A stretch of DNA of 64,000 nucleotides, from assembly GCA_008508345.1 (NCBI GenBank), contig QNGE01003301.1, positions 1 to 64,000 of the forward strand, written 5' to 3'. This document shows positions 44,090 through 57,400 of the stretch, piece after piece (within the stretch, counting starts at the first letter, position 1; the number at the start of each line of letters is the position of its first letter). Position numbers and translations under genes: made by a program. This stretch comes from Paragonimus westermani (taxonomy: Eukaryota; Platyhelminthes; Trematoda; Plagiorchiida; Troglotrematidae). The notes beneath the pieces are model-generated. The model did not search any database. It had not been told where the DNA came from and saw only the letters and a program-made list of their open reading frames with translations.

Positions 44090-44826
44090 CTGTTAAGGCA
44101 TTGGTGGGCAGTGTCCCAACCCATTACAAAAACAATGAGTATGATGAGCTTGCTCATGTGTTCGTCTAGACCGTCCTCTCGGTTCCGCGTTCGACTTCAT
44201 ACCTTCCACTGCTTCCGTCAGTTTCTCAACTTTCTTATCCAGGTCCGTGACATCCAACCGTCCGAATTGCATCCGTACTGGTAGACGCTGTATAATCCCG
44301 ACAAGCCGTTCGATGTCCGTAATCCCACACGACTGGGCCATCTGAGAGCTCTCCTGCAACTCCGGGTGCAAACTCTGAATAAACCGTCCCTCATCAACCC
44401 ATCCTTCGTTTTCCCATCTGCCTCCGATAAACTCAACATCAACTGTCGTAACAAGTGTTGGTAGTAAACCGGGAGGTCTTGAGTGTCGCAAAACCCGGTG
44501 TCATAAAAACGAACCATTGCCCGCTGTCGGTATTGTTTCTTTGCAGACTCCTGAATCAGTGCCGTACGCATTTCGTGGTACGATGTTCCGGCCTTTATTT
44601 GTTTGCTCCAGACATAGACAGCTTTTGTCCGTCCGGTGAGCAGTGTTCTCAATGCCGTTACAAGCTGTGCCTCGTTTTATAATCCGCTGGACGCCGTAAT
44701 CGCCTCAAATTCTGATAGCCAATCTTCTAGGTCGCCATCTGCAAATTGCTTTGGCCACGGCACCAGTGTAGCGAAAATGGCGTGCAATAAAGCACAATCT
44801 CTACTGTCCAACGCGCTGGTTGCCAT
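44090..44826 (-). pseudogene. Gypsy gag
   Basis: The frame opens with an ATG at 44,826-44,824 inside the LTR: MATSALDSRDCALLHAIFAT, LVPWPKQFADGDLEDWLSEF, EAITASSG. It reads across the LTR end and the primer binding site without interruption. A TAA breaks it at 44,679. Coding resumes with EAQLVTALRTLLTG, VWSKQI and SYHEMRTALIQ. A shift near 44,410 leads to LHPELQESSQMAQSCG, DIERLVGIIQRLP, a short coiled-coil-like stretch (DLDKKVEKLTEAVEGM) and a damaged zinc knuckle (CFCNGLGHC). Gag would form the particle and bind RNA. Confidence 0.75.
44753..44765 (-). other. Candidate primer binding site (tRNA-His-like)
   Basis: One base after the LTR terminus the minus strand reads TGGTGCCGTGGCC. TGGTGCCGTG is the complement of the 3' end of animal tRNA-His including CCA, and the next bases diverge. 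It lies within the gag reading frame. Confidence 0.5.
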
Positions 44827-44989
44827 GCTACGCGCGAGCTCACACATGAGTCACCGATTCGGACGACACACGCTCACACGTCCCAACGCGATCACTGTGG
44901 GCTTTCGGACGTGCCTTGCCATCCCGTCGCTGTATTCCGCCGAGATTTGAGGTATTCGGCCGAGCGTTCGAAAACTCGCACCCCCGACA
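44767..44989 (-). repeat. Gypsy 5' LTR (short form)
   Basis: It matches the 3' LTR in two blocks: AATACAGCGACG(G/A) with the CACGTCC and CCCACAG that follow, and the terminal block from the gag ATG region to GCTACA. It lacks roughly 300 internal bases present in the 3' LTR, and its first ~60 bases differ. An N stands three bases outside its start. Confidence 0.75.
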
Positions 44990-44993
44990 TGGN

Positions 44994-45065
44994 ATATGGC
45001 CCAATGGATAAGGGCTTTATCGCGTAGCACGAAGGACTACAAGTTGGAAATACGTATGGATTACC
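44994..45065 (+). repeat. tRNA-Arg-like sequence (SINE or pseudo-tRNA)
   Basis: GGCCCAATGGATAAGGGC resembles the D-arm/A-box region of animal tRNA-Arg (GGCCTAATGGATAAGGC). About 35 bases later CAAGTTGGAAATACG is a weak B-box counterpart. The anticodon stem does not close and no acceptor stem is seen. It directly abuts the N at the Gypsy 5' end. Confidence 0.4.
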
Positions 45066-47834
45066 TTCGCCCGAGGTTCCAAACAAGAGCCACTCAGAAA
45101 AAGCATTTAGATCCACTAACTTTGATAGTCGAGGTAATCCTATCGATTTTCCACTTCCGTCCAAATTTTTCTCGTCATCAACTTTTGTCCTCGCGTCGAC
45201 AAGTGTGAGAATGACCAAGACTAAGTCTGACACCGAAAGCATTTCGACCAACTAACGCGAATCGGTGCATACAAAACGTCGTGCTTGAGCAAAGGACAGG
45301 ATGGCTTCTAGGCCTTAGTTTACTGACCGCTGCCGTACAACCGAAACACATTAAACGAGAATAGAACGTAAGTATGCAATTTTGTTCATTCGCCCAACTA
45401 TCGCACAAAGTTCCATCGGATAAGCGAAGTACGACGATCCGTGAGATGCCAACCGCGTGGAAATGGAAGGAAATGCAAAGCACAGTGAGCATAACTCCCA
45501 AAGAGCACAACGTATGAAATGGACTGGAAGAAAGTCGCTAGTGACAAACAAAACACACGTTCACGAAACATCTAAACGCAAAAAACGATGTTCTGAAAGA
45601 GACTCAGTTGTCAAAAACCTGGGCTTTCGACAGACTCGAACTAGCAACAAAAAAGCATACACAAAAGCGGCAAGCACTCTATAGGCTGAGTCACGAAGCT
45701 GTCGAATGCCGATTTTTTTCACAAGTTTTTTTCTCAAAACAACTTGGTATCTTTGGGCGAATATGTAAAACCATATAATACGAAGGTCTGTAGAACTGAA
45801 ATGCATTAATAGTCAGTTACAGTATCGTCTCAAGCTAACAACGTAATATTGAATCGATTAATCCACTACAGTTCTGTATTGAGCAACTTGAAGCATCAAA
45901 TTCTCGTGAACAAACTCTAATATAATCGGATGCGTGATGATGAGAAAACAGTTATAGCAAAATATAATTCTGAAGGAGAGAATCAAAGTAATCATAAACG
46001 TTTTGGTTAAAGTGATAGTTTTGGTGTATGTCTTGAAAACTTTCATCTACAGCTTTTTCTGTTATCAGATGACGAGTTAGGCTTATGCCGCTTCGAATTA
46101 ACAGCGACCCATACACCTTTGATCGTTTTGTCCTCTGACTGCTCATCTACCTCAGAGAGAACTCACAAATTCGTAGTTTCTTGATGCTCACTCCTGAACC
46201 GACACACCACGACCAATTACGTTTTTGTTTAGATTCACGAGGCAGAGATAGTCCAAATAGGGGGATCGAACCGACTACCCCTTCCTGTCATCCGGCAACG
46301 CCCTGCTGTCAGTTCTGTGAGCAACACTTGTGACTAAGAAGTTTGTACGTATTTCAGTTGTAACTTGTCTTCACGCAAAAAAGAACATTTTTATTACCTT
46401 GTCTATCGAAGCGAAGTGATGAGAAGTAGTCGTGACATTAACCTCCCAATCACATGCGAACTGAACCGATTTGCTCAATGCATACAGCGTCTAGTTTGGG
46501 TTAACTTACTGTTGTCGCAGTCCTCCTGTCAGCTCATTTTCAAAAGTAATACGACCAGAAGGAAATCACTAATGCCACTGATGAATTCACGGTGTCGAAC
46601 CATGGAGGATTTAATTAAAAATAAGATTACTTACGTATCGACTGTTAAGGATCATTAAGAGCTGCTCATCGAAGGGAGTATATTAATGACAACCCAAAAA
46701 TATACGGAAACACCGAGTGCATGATGAACTACAAATATCCCTCAGATAGTGGTGTGTGTTCATCCGTTCAGAGTAAATTCGGCACCTGTATCATCCATAG
46801 CAATCGAATAACTTCCTACGGAGATACTAATTCAGAGTTTAACCGTCTCACCTCGCATTAGGAGCTTCCGTCCTCAACAGGGTGGACGGACAAGGCATCC
46901 AACAGGAATGCTCAGAAATAACAAGGTAGTGAAACTCCACATATTTCTGAATTAGTTGAATAGTGAACCTGCTGGTCGATTAATGCGGTATCGTACGACA
47001 TGTAGACAAACCGCATAGAAACTTCTAGTAACGGTATCCAAAGAGAAGACTTTCTCGCTAACTTGAACTCTAGGCTTTGCACGCGTCGTTTTCCGTTTGA
47101 CAGGAGCCAGTAAATCCGGTTCTGTTGATTTCAAACTTTGTTCACAAAACGCAGTTAATGCCAACAAAGCAGATGTCAGAGAGAGGTTGGTGCCATTTGT
47201 TACGAACGCAAGCGTTTTCAAACAGAATCTGTTGTTCACAAGCAAAGCCCAAAAACCGTTAGCACTGTGTGAACAGTTAAAATTGAGAACACCGTGGTGT
47301 CAAACAGATGTTGGTTCGTTCAGAAACGTTCGAAACAAACTCATAGGCAAAACAGTGAAACCATCCAATATATTGTGCAAACAAGCTTGTAACAGTCAAT
47401 ACAAGGATCCACATTTTTCGTGATTAACATATCATAAAAATGAAAAGTCGATTACCATTTAGTCGTGGTGAGTTAACGGAAACGCAGTGAAAGGTCACTT
47501 CAGTATGCAGTCAATCGAAGGAAGAACAATTGGTGTTCAGTTGATTATCATCCGTGCCCAACGTATGAGCGCAGTTATCATCATGCCCAACTGATTGTCA
47601 TCCACGGGTGAGTGTTCACCCAATGTATCACAAGTTTTCAGGCCATAAGCTTACAGGAAGGGATGCTGACGTCAAGTTTTGACAATTCACTGTGGTTGTT
47701 TCAGTTATCAAAGGAATACAAACGTATAACAACACTAATCAGCACAGCCACCTGGAACGCCTTGGTGAGAGTGAAACAAAAACCACTTTAGGGCATACAT
47801 ATATAAGTAAAGATTGCAATCCGTCCAGAAGTGT
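45066..47834. other. No recognised gene
   Basis: Short frames only. 46,952-47,423 is open on both strands (97 and 108 codons) with no domain. A B-box-like GGTTCGATCCCC lies on the minus strand near 46,260-46,275 without a tRNA around it. N-terminal DYNC1I exons were looked for here and not found. Confidence 0.35.
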
Positions 47835-48610
47835 CACCATAGTCAGCAATAGATCAGCGGTTCGCATTATGAAAGACACAAGTGCTGAGCGGAAGGCGAA
47901 AAACAGGGCGGAAATCTCATTATAAAAAATGCATGTTAAAATTTAAACACTTGATACCAATGTGATTATATCGTCGAAACGACGCTGGTGAATAAAGAGA
48001 GGAATAAAAGTGTCATCAAGACGCCTCCCTTCCAGCTTTCATTAGCCCACGAAAATCACTTTCTGGGCAAATCAGATAAACGATGGGAACGTTCACGCCA
48101 CTCAATCTAAGTGACTGTCAGTTCACCTAACGTTTCTAGTCACCGATTCCGTGAGCCACGATAGGCCCAGTCCAGAGAACAAACCCGATCAACAGTGACT
48201 AATACATTTGTAATCGACTTCAGTTTTTTTACGTCCATAGAGAATCTAGCACTCTGAGTCAGTTCGTTACAGTGTCAAAAAAGTGAACGGTGTAGCAGAC
48301 GACTGACTGAAAGCCCAAGTGTACGGCTTAACCATCTACGCCTGTAGGAACTCGGAGGTTGAGCGAACACACTCGTCTGACACTCACTACCAAGTATATG
48401 CTTCCAGTTTCACGGCTGCCCAGCAGTTTATGCCACCTAATGACGGTAATCGAACGCAGACATCGACAGTAAAAAAAACGGTTCACGTCTTTCGTTCTCT
48501 GAGTGGCCCGATTTCATAGCCGTAAAGTAACACATACGTCTTATGTGCAGAACCAATAAGCAACAGGGATATCCCTCTGCTGCCACAAATGGTCTAGATT
48601 AGCGAATATC
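47835..48610 (-). mobile_element. RTE-like non-LTR copy, heavily eroded
   Basis: On the plus strand the order of blocks is the same as at 59,320-60,150: GTCAGCAATAGATCAGCGGT (AGACAGCAATACATGTGGTT there), AAGACGCC/TAAGGCGTC, GTTCACGCCACT(C/G)A, TCTAGTCACCGA, GTGAGCCACGA, CATCTACGCCTGT, GAACGCAGACATCG and CGGTTCACGTCTTTC. No open frame survives, but the C-terminal coding region and the 3' end are both recognisable. It is 5'-truncated near the same place as the 60.15-kb copy. Confidence 0.7.
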
Positions 48611-50779
48611 ACCCCGGCCCTCGAGATACGAGTTTCTATTGTAGTGCCATACACTTTAGTGGTCGATAATGCTAAAGCTGACTCCTCTCCCACCGTCCAG
48701 TTCGATTTTTAGACCACGCTCAATTCAAATTTTGTGAATTATTTTACACTTCCAAAAGAGTACAGCGAGCCACAGTAACATTCCCTGTGAGTTTAACTAG
48801 TTACCACCCATTCTTCGATCTCCATCGTTAGATAAACAATTCGACGTAATGTAGTTCGCACTTCGAAACATTCGAATTAGTAGGTCGCCTTGCATTCAAG
48901 CTAGAATGGTTGACAACTAGCGGAAAGAAGAGACTACGAGGGTAATAAAATTATCGGAATAACGGCATCAATATTGTTCACTCAGTACTCACTGCAAACC
49001 ATGGACTACTCCACAGCCGTTACCGTCTGTCACTCGGAGGTAGACAGCTTTCAGAACATCGCCGTTGTTAGATTTTAGTTCGAACAGCAACAGGATGCGC
49101 ACTGTCCTCTTAACAGGTCTTCCCGTGACCACTTCCGGATGCCAACACTCCAAAAAATCTTGTGGCTGGCTATGCACAAATAAATACAGTGACCGTGATA
49201 TTCGAAGAGCTCATGCACTCGGCTCTAGCTGCTTTCTGTAAGTCAGCGCAGCCATGGCCAAACCAACTTAGTAACGAATCTATACGCCCAGGTCGGTTGA
49301 TTTGGAGATGCTGAGTCTTATTTACGTGGTACGTTTGAACTAGCATCGTACTACTCAGTAGATATGAACCCTATGCGTCAAGCGCGGGTTACTTTTGTCC
49401 GCTACTAGATAATACTGCGGTGAGAATGTACTCGATTCACTGCTTATCCAAATCCCGGCAGAAGAGAGGCTCTGACAGAGGGCCAAACCAAACGTCGCAT
49501 TAAAGATACCGCAACAGGATTGGATGAACAGCCTCAATGTTACGCCTGCCGTTATTCGCTCATTTCTTTGTTCTGTATTGTGTTAATTAACTTACAGTTT
49601 GTGAATTTGTGCATGCCAAAACGACCAGTCAATGACAGAATGTGATTTCTGTTGTACACAATGACTTCTGCCTCTCACCTTGTGAATATGGACCGCTTAC
49701 TGAAACCGGTACCAGGCCTTCTTCTTGTTACTCGCGTGGGAGATTTCAATTCAAGCACGATATCTAGGGTTATTCGAGGTCCCGAATTCTGGGTATTACA
49801 ATCATGCTCACCGATATTTTGTTTGGCGCCTCCCTACTAAGGATAATACCTGGTGTAGGAGAGAACACAATTCTTCGTTACATGTGATATGGTTCTATTG
49901 ACTACCGTCGTTCCAATTGGAACGCATATTCAGATTCTAACTATACATTGCCAAATCGCTGTTGTTTCAATTCTACCAGATAATGACTTCACCAAACAAA
50001 ATGGCTGGTAATCAAGATGCCGGCAGGTGTACTAAGGCAGCCTGAAGCGCAACCTCGGTAATTCTCATCCCAAAGGTCCTAACAGCTACTTAGGCAGTAG
50101 GTACTATAGCATACGGCACAGTGATTCGCAGGTTAGATGAACAGTGGATCTCAGTTAGGTCTGTGGAACTGTTACATGTCATACAGACTATTCTTCATGG
50201 CAATTCATGTGCTAAGTCAAATAGCGATGCGCATAAAAACCTCAGACAGCCTGATAGCCCACCGTGAAACTCGATCAGCTGATAGGAGTAGTGAAATACT
50301 AATTATCTCACCAACCCTATCCATACCACCGTCCTAAGATGTTCACGTGCCAATAAAACTAACACCAAAGCAGATAACACACATTCACAATAAGTCGAGA
50401 AAGTTAGTCTGTCAAGCAGAGCGCTGAGGATCAGTGCCTTTAACCATCTGCTTCAATCATGTTGCCGCCACAAGCATACGGTGTTGTGCCTTGGTCAGTC
50501 TACTTTGAACCATGCACTCAACCGCATTTCGGCTCTAAAATGCAATGAGCCTGTTGGCTTTGAGAAAATAGTCAGTCTTCATTAGAGTTCTTGATTTATT
50601 TGAAACACTGGGTTCCCTTTAACAACTATATTAGTGCAGAAAGAAGACGGGTTGCGATAACACTTCATTTACTTTCATCAGTCCCAAACGTAGAACACCT
50701 AAGTTATGTATGAAAGACAATTAGAGAAACAAGGTATGGACACCCACACAATCAGACCAAGTACTGTCATTAACACGAC
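48611..50779. other. No recognised gene
   Basis: Frames under 70 codons, no repeats noticed and no RNA gene. Confidence 0.35.
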
Positions 50780-51440
50780 AGCAGCCGGATGGGTTGTTTA
50801 AACAACTTCTGTGCACATAGCGCCGACTAGTGGGTGCTGATCAACATAGTTTCGCTAAACGCCAGCAGCTTCGGGTTGTGATTGCGTAACAATATTTCGA
50901 ATGATCTGAGTGGGCCAGCCCGGTGATCTGTTATCATGAGGTGACTAACAATGGATGATGGGGATTTCGAGCAACGGATTCACCGGTTTGAAATTGTCAT
51001 CAGCTGTTCTGACCATTCCGGGACGTGTTCCGTCACTGGCTGAGACAGTTTTCGGTCCGGTCCGCATGCGTAAACGTCACTGCAATTACAGGTAAACTGA
51101 TAGATAACGTGAGAGAGAATAGATAAACTGCGTTCGCGTTTGTGTAGAACTGGTACTTTGGTAGTTTGAACTTAGCGTGATTGAACAACCGCATACGTCG
51201 TGTACGTCGATCAGAACTCACTAGCTGGTGCTATGTGCTCAAAATTCGCTAAGGCAGCCCATCGGGTTGACGTCCTGTTGATCGGACTGTATGCATGCCC
51301 ATACCATATCTACCTTTATTTGTTTTTCATATATATGTATATATAACATACATGTTTTGCGTTCGCGATTGATGAAAGAAAACGAAATTATAACATATCA
51401 CAATATATATCTTCTTTCTGCACTGATTGACTTCTTTATT
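50780..51440 (-). mobile_element. Penelope-like element fragment (endonuclease end)
   Basis: Minus translation near 51,110-50,980 gives QFTCNCSDVYACGPDRKLSQ followed by EHVPEWSEQLM, and near 50,950-50,800 EILLRNHNPKLLAFSETMLI. These match QFTCGCGDVYIGRTDRCL and LLRNQNPKLLAFSEAMLVSA of the 57.6-58.1 kb copy. Sequence upstream on the minus strand (51,320-51,440) also matches 58,220-58,310, so both are copies of one element. The YIG box is destroyed. Confidence 0.65.
51331..51347. repeat. AT/GT microsatellite-like tract
   Basis: ATATATATGTATATATA, beside the PLE fragment, also palindromic in part. A second (TA)n tract lies at 52,599-52,613. Confidence 0.7.
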
Positions 51441-54400
51441 TGGTTGTTTTAACTGAGAAGATCCTGCTGTTGTGAGAAGACGCTAGACAAGTTCCCATGT
51501 TCAAGAAAGAAATTGAAGGCCCCTAAAAGGGAAATTAGCTTGACTCCAGCCATTACGAAATTTACGGCACATTAAACTTTGTCGACTGGTCGAAACCTAC
51601 ACGGCACATATCACGGGAGAAGTGACAACGTTTCGTCATGAACGAGGGTGTGTTCATTAATTTTCACTCCGAAAAATTCTCAAGCAGCATCATACGTAAT
51701 GCCAGCCAAAATCATCGTTTTCCTCAATGTACGCTCATGACGTTGTCTAAACACAAGAATGTACTGAAAATTTGAATGAATATGCTGTCGTCGTTTTACC
51801 GCCATACATCAGGTCACGTTGGAATGTACGGTGTACTATTTGAAAGCCTAAGTAGCAAAGGTGATGCACGCTAAATTTGTTTAATTTAGTCATTTCTTTC
51901 TAATTCTGCCATAGACCAAATTCTATCTATGATGCTCATAGAGACTTTGATTGCTAACTCTGTGGGGAGCCGATTGATGTTCACTTTGCTGATGACCAGG
52001 TGTTGCTTTTTGGTAGATCTCAAGCAGAGATGAACAAATATGTCGGATTGTGCCTTGTAAGTTCAGGGTGCAAAGGCTTCTGTAAGACAGTTGTGTTTAC
52101 AAACAGTAACCCCCTTAGATAATGAAGATAGATAGGTTACTGAAGGTTTTTCTACTGAGTATTCCCTTTAGGTAGGCTCAATGTTATTTCCTCTCTGAAA
52201 ACCACTTATCTGTTTTGTATTTGCGAAAACCTTTCTCATCCGAATTACAGAATGGACTATAAAGTGGTAAACACGTGGTCATATATCTGTCATCAAGGAA
52301 AACGTGTTACGCCTGTTCAGGTGTTGGAGCGCTGTCGAAAAGAACAGTGCCTCCGTACCTAGCTCTTCTTGGTACACTTTGCTGAAGCAAGCTTTCGGGA
52401 ATTCACTGGAAACGTAGCATATATTCTTTCAGTAATTGTCGTACTAAATAATCTAACTAACTGTTAGATAGGCAGACGCAGTGAGATACCCGTACCAAGC
52501 AAAAAAGACCATATGCAGCACTGAAGTAATTCTGATCATCCAGAAGTGCTCCAGCGCCAGGCACCGTAAATAGTTTGATCAACATACGGCCTCAATATTA
52601 TATATATATATATCCGTAGTGTAGAATACAATCAGAACACTTGTGTTTCATATCTTCACTGTTAAGTTCGACATGCTAAATGGACGCTTTCCTGATGGAA
52701 TAATGATTAGCACCCAAAGGGCGAGTAATCGTCATTCTCCTTGATGTTCCGGATATCTCTAACACCGCTGAACTGTCGCAATGAAATCCGAAGTTAGTGG
52801 TCTATCAGAGGATAAACGATCGAAATATTCACCGGAAAATATTGGTCTCACTTTTTCCCGTTTCAATGTACTGTTATAGCAAGCAGCATTAACTGATTTC
52901 TAAATCCGTACGTTGATAAGTGCTTCACAATGGATTCAAAATCTTCAGTTTAGCGATCATGTTGAACAACTCTCTTATCTTGTCTTCATTACTAATCGTC
53001 CGGCTACGATTTAGAAGGGTGTTCACGTTAACAGTATGGCAGCCACTACATGATCCCATGTGCCGAAATTAAAGTATACCCTGACCAAACCCAAGAGTTA
53101 ATACCGTAATAAACAGACTCGTCGGTCCGTTAGGCTTTAGAGTAACTCGTGTTCGGTGCAAGAGTAAACTGATTCGTACTGGTAAAACAGTGTAGTCACG
53201 GAAAGTCAATGGACGTGTAGTCACGACGATAATTCAGTGCACGACCAAGGGATAGCCTTATAGGTTGTCGTGGTTAGTTTTATGGCTTTCGCACTTTGAA
53301 GCGCACTGATCTCAGTTCGTTTAACAAAAATCGCGATGTACTGTAACAGAATGACCCGTGAATATTGGGCGGTTGCACAGGTTTATTCCGGGATGTGGGA
53401 GTTCCTTACTGCGGTACCTTAACGTGATGGGGTTCTCTGTATTTTGTATTCATGTTAAGCCAAACCGGATTGACGAATCGCACACGCACGAAGCTAGTTT
53501 CTATTCGCCCGAATGCCTAGGATGCTCCAATGCCGGCCCACAAATTCGGCCACCGTCTGTGGTCAGACAGGTGGGAGAATGACCTTTGTGAGCTTACGTT
53601 CCATGGTGGCACATGGGCCTTGGTCAGTCAGCCTGCAAGGCGAAGTTACGGCTAGTGTATACTTCCATGTATGTCCGAGTGTGGGTACATGCTCACAAGC
53701 CTCTAGGACGTAGTTATTCGGACCTACGCTGGATAGGACGTGTGCGAGTATAACCGCGAGCGGTTCAGCGCAAGCCGCTGGCGCAACACTTACCCCCTAT
53801 CCAGGTCCAACAAAAAGATCAGCCTAAAAGACTTGCGGTGCACATGATGACGAAGCAAAATCAAAACCGATTCGCGATTGGCGTTTTACATACGAAAACT
53901 ATAATCACACTCGACTACCAAAATAAATGAAACAAGAATCCCCGGAACGATATGATGATGTGTTCTAGTGAGATGTGCTAGAACCTCATGCTGTTGTAGA
54001 TTGACAAACAATGAGGCAGAAAGCGGTGAATCTCTCGTCTAGGTCAAATGGAAGCTTGTGTAAAATGCACCGAAAGTTCTAGTAAGGTTTCCTGTTATAA
54101 GAAGAACAAGTATAATGTTCATATTATTGACAGTATGCCAAAGAAGTACAACAAAAGATGAACAAAGGCTGGTTGAGATCCACCCTATGTGACTAACTGG
54201 AACATTTGAATGTGCGACAAAAAAGGTTTGGGCAAATAGATGATTCGGAAGTTCATAATGACATTCATGAAAAAACTGAGACGATAGTCGGAGTTCAAAT
54301 ATACCAGCTCAACACCGGTTAGGATTGTTCCAACAAAAAGAAAAGGTGTCCCACATGTAGACACCGTATCATGATCAACATGTATTGCTGTCCGTACAAA

Positions 54401-57400
54401 GGAAAATTCTGTGGATCCTGCTGCTCGTATTCAGTGAAAAAGGTGCGCGTCATACAATGCAAGCGCTGTGAAACTTCACTAGAAATGTGAACACCTTGCC
54501 GCATATGGGCCATAAGTTGCTTTGCTTGTTCTAACGCTCATTCAATGATACCCAAGCTAATTGGTATTGAACTGATTGTAAACGCTTGTACGGGGTTATT
54601 ACAGTCGTCTCTCCCATATACAACAAAATGAGGCGTGTTGTGAGAACTCCGGTCAGTCGGAGTTGACAGCTTGATCATCGCAATTTTAAACTCCAGTTCT
54701 ATGAGAAAATCTAGTTCGATCCATACTTCAAATACTGTTTCTTAAAAACCCCAAAGTAGCTACAAATCTAAACGCCGTTTTATTACCGTATAGTGCGTAG
54801 AACACATTGTACGGACTGACACACACAGCACTGAGTGAAAATCATCTTATGCAACTTCTATGTACAAGTCCAAAACCCAATACTGCCATCGTAAGTCGTG
54901 TCATATTCACGTTCTTATTTTGCACATTTGGTCATCAAGGAATGATTATTTCCATACTGTCTGTCTTCTACGTGAGTCAGGTGCACCACAGTTATTTTTT
55001 TAATTATTGTAGACAGATTAGGTGTAATAACAATAGTTGAGAGACATCCGCATGATATACATGTCGTAAACAGGGACCGACAGAGAAAAAATGTGGCAAA
55101 AGTGACCAAGTGACAAGCCCAGTGTTGAAGGTGGTGATCGTAACAATTAGGTTAAATGCATGCCAGTCACACTAGAATTTGTTGTTTTCAGGTTCAAGAT
55201 GGCCTTGATTAACGATCAGTTAGGTGTGCAACCAGTCATACATACACTAGGGCTTGACAATCAGCATGGATTTCGAAACTCTGACGGGACAAATTGTGTA
55301 AAACTGGTAGAAGGAAACAAACCAGTTGATCCGGGTGTTAGCTTTGCGATTTGAGAGTATCATCGTTTTCAGCGTTGACCCACACATGTAAGTATTACAG
55401 TTCGGGCTGCCGTTGGCCCTGACAACGATTTACAGAGCAGCGAGATAATAAATAAGCATAAATGCAGGAGGGAAGAAGAGGAGAAGGGAAAAATGGTGTC
55501 TCAGAGAAAAGAAGAATCAACAGCTTTGCGGATGTAGCTTTGCCATTGCGATTACATCAAACCAATTGGCAGTGCAAAAAAACAACTCCGCTAAACCACG
55601 AACATCATTCACTTTACTACTACATTGTTGAAGTTCCAAGAACTGTCATGCGGCGAGGAGATGAACGACGCCCACGGAACCGGGTAGCAGTTTTGTTAGT
55701 TATTCGTGGATCTGGTTTACGACTGATAAGATAACACGTGTGCTTGAGTTTTCGGAATGTGATCATACTCAAGTATGGTCAGTGCCATTCAGGATGGTTA
55801 CAAGTGAAACGCACTAGTCACATAACTCACAAGTAGAAACACTTAGTGGAAAGAGCAACGATACACATAAATGAGTTAGCCCAACCATTATGCCAGCAAG
55901 CAAAAACCACCCGAGTCAGCCAGACTAAACGACAATAAGGATTGTTGAATGAATGCAAGAACGCAGTGCTTTCTCTCGCGCGTGCATGGTCACACGAAAG
56001 CAAACCATCGTAAACCCACAAGAACGATCGATCGGACACGTGAAACTAAATATGACTAAGGAGTACGATGTCGCACCAGAGCATGATATAATTTTCTGTG
56101 CAAGTAGAATCGATTGGTAAATGTAGCAGACCCGCTAGAGGACGGTGTATGCAAGCAAAGAACGGTTCAGGATGGATATTATGTGAGAAAAGTCTGGCAA
56201 CTTTTGACCGTACCAAAAAATGAACAGTCCGCGTTTGATGTCGCCAACATTGACTGTAACATAACAGCAATCGGCACTAATGCCTAACACTCACAACCTC
56301 AGGCAAAAATGTATGCTGATAAGCAGTCAAGGATTTAAGTAGGCAGGCCACTCATTGTTGATCATTGCTATCTTGTTGAAGTCGATTTTCGAAAAGAAAC
56401 ATCGCACTTAAATTTCCCTATTGTTAACGCTCATCAGTAGTCAAGACCCTGGTGAACGCTTTTAAGAGACAATCATTGAAGCCATCACGATAATTCAGTT
56501 GTGTCTAACATGAGGTCAGTTAACAGTACAATGAGTTGAACTTGAGGTAATTCAGGGTTATCGATGCTTACAACCAACCAGAATGTTGAGTACATGCCCA
56601 AATGGACTGGAATACCGCGGATTAAGTATGGCTAAACTGACAGTACTCAGTCCACTTGATAGTGAGTAACGGTATGCAAACTGTAATCGCGAAGCAAGAA
56701 GAAATGTGCCAATTCACATCAACAGTCAATTTGCAATATTGCGAGCTTAAGACACATCTGACTGAGACAACAAAACTGTACACGGACATGTTGGTTAATC
56801 GGTCGCCCAGAAAAGAGACACCAGACTGTTTGCTGATTAGAATTTAGCAAGACTACAGGGCGAACGAGAACTGCAGTGGTGCATTTAAGGTGAACAACCA
56901 TCGAACATTACCATAAAGAATTCACAGTGAGCATGAGTGAATCATGGCCCGAACCTTCCAACACACTCTCTTGAGTGCTGATTGTGTTACATACGGCCAT
57001 CCTAACTTTTAACAAAGACCTCGTTGCTACAAAACTGACAATAATCATTTTTTTGTATCAAGCGAACAAATCCTGAGGCTACACTTTATTTAAAAAGCCC
57101 TTATGACAAAATAACTTTACGCAAAAAAAACCTCGACAAAATCATACAGCCATCCCATACGTTCCAATTCTGCAAATGAACAGTAACACGCTTCAGCAAT
57201 TCGAGACCTCCAAGTGAGCATTCTTCCGGCAAGCAGCTGCGGTGCAATAAAGTCCGAAATTTTGCAGGACGACGTCAAACCAATTACTAATTCAGCCATT
57301 GAGCTACAAACCACGGACTGTGCTTATATTTCACCAAAAAACAAGTCATAAACTTCCAGAGGTATTGGTAGGGACCGTAGATCAGTTTGATACCTTAACT

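Larger units (their letters stand above)
40523..44989 (-). mobile_element. Ty3/Gypsy LTR retrotransposon, degenerate
   Basis: Minus-strand order: 5' LTR (44,989-44,767), gag (44,826-44,090), aspartic protease (44,077-43,862), RT (43,670-42,812), RNase H (42,744-42,424), integrase (42,351-41,060), purine-rich tract, 3' LTR (41,033-40,523). This PR-RT-RH-IN order is Gypsy. Both LTRs end in TG...CA. Coding is broken by stops and shifts in every domain. A 10-base match to the tRNA-His 3' end follows the 5' LTR. Small-genome size (4.5 kb) and lack of env fit compact flatworm Gypsy elements, though the exact clade is undetermined. Confidence 0.9.

Noticed and set aside
46255..46280. tRNA gene suggested by a B-box-like GGTTCGATCCCC
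   Set aside because: No A box at the right distance and no acceptor stem.
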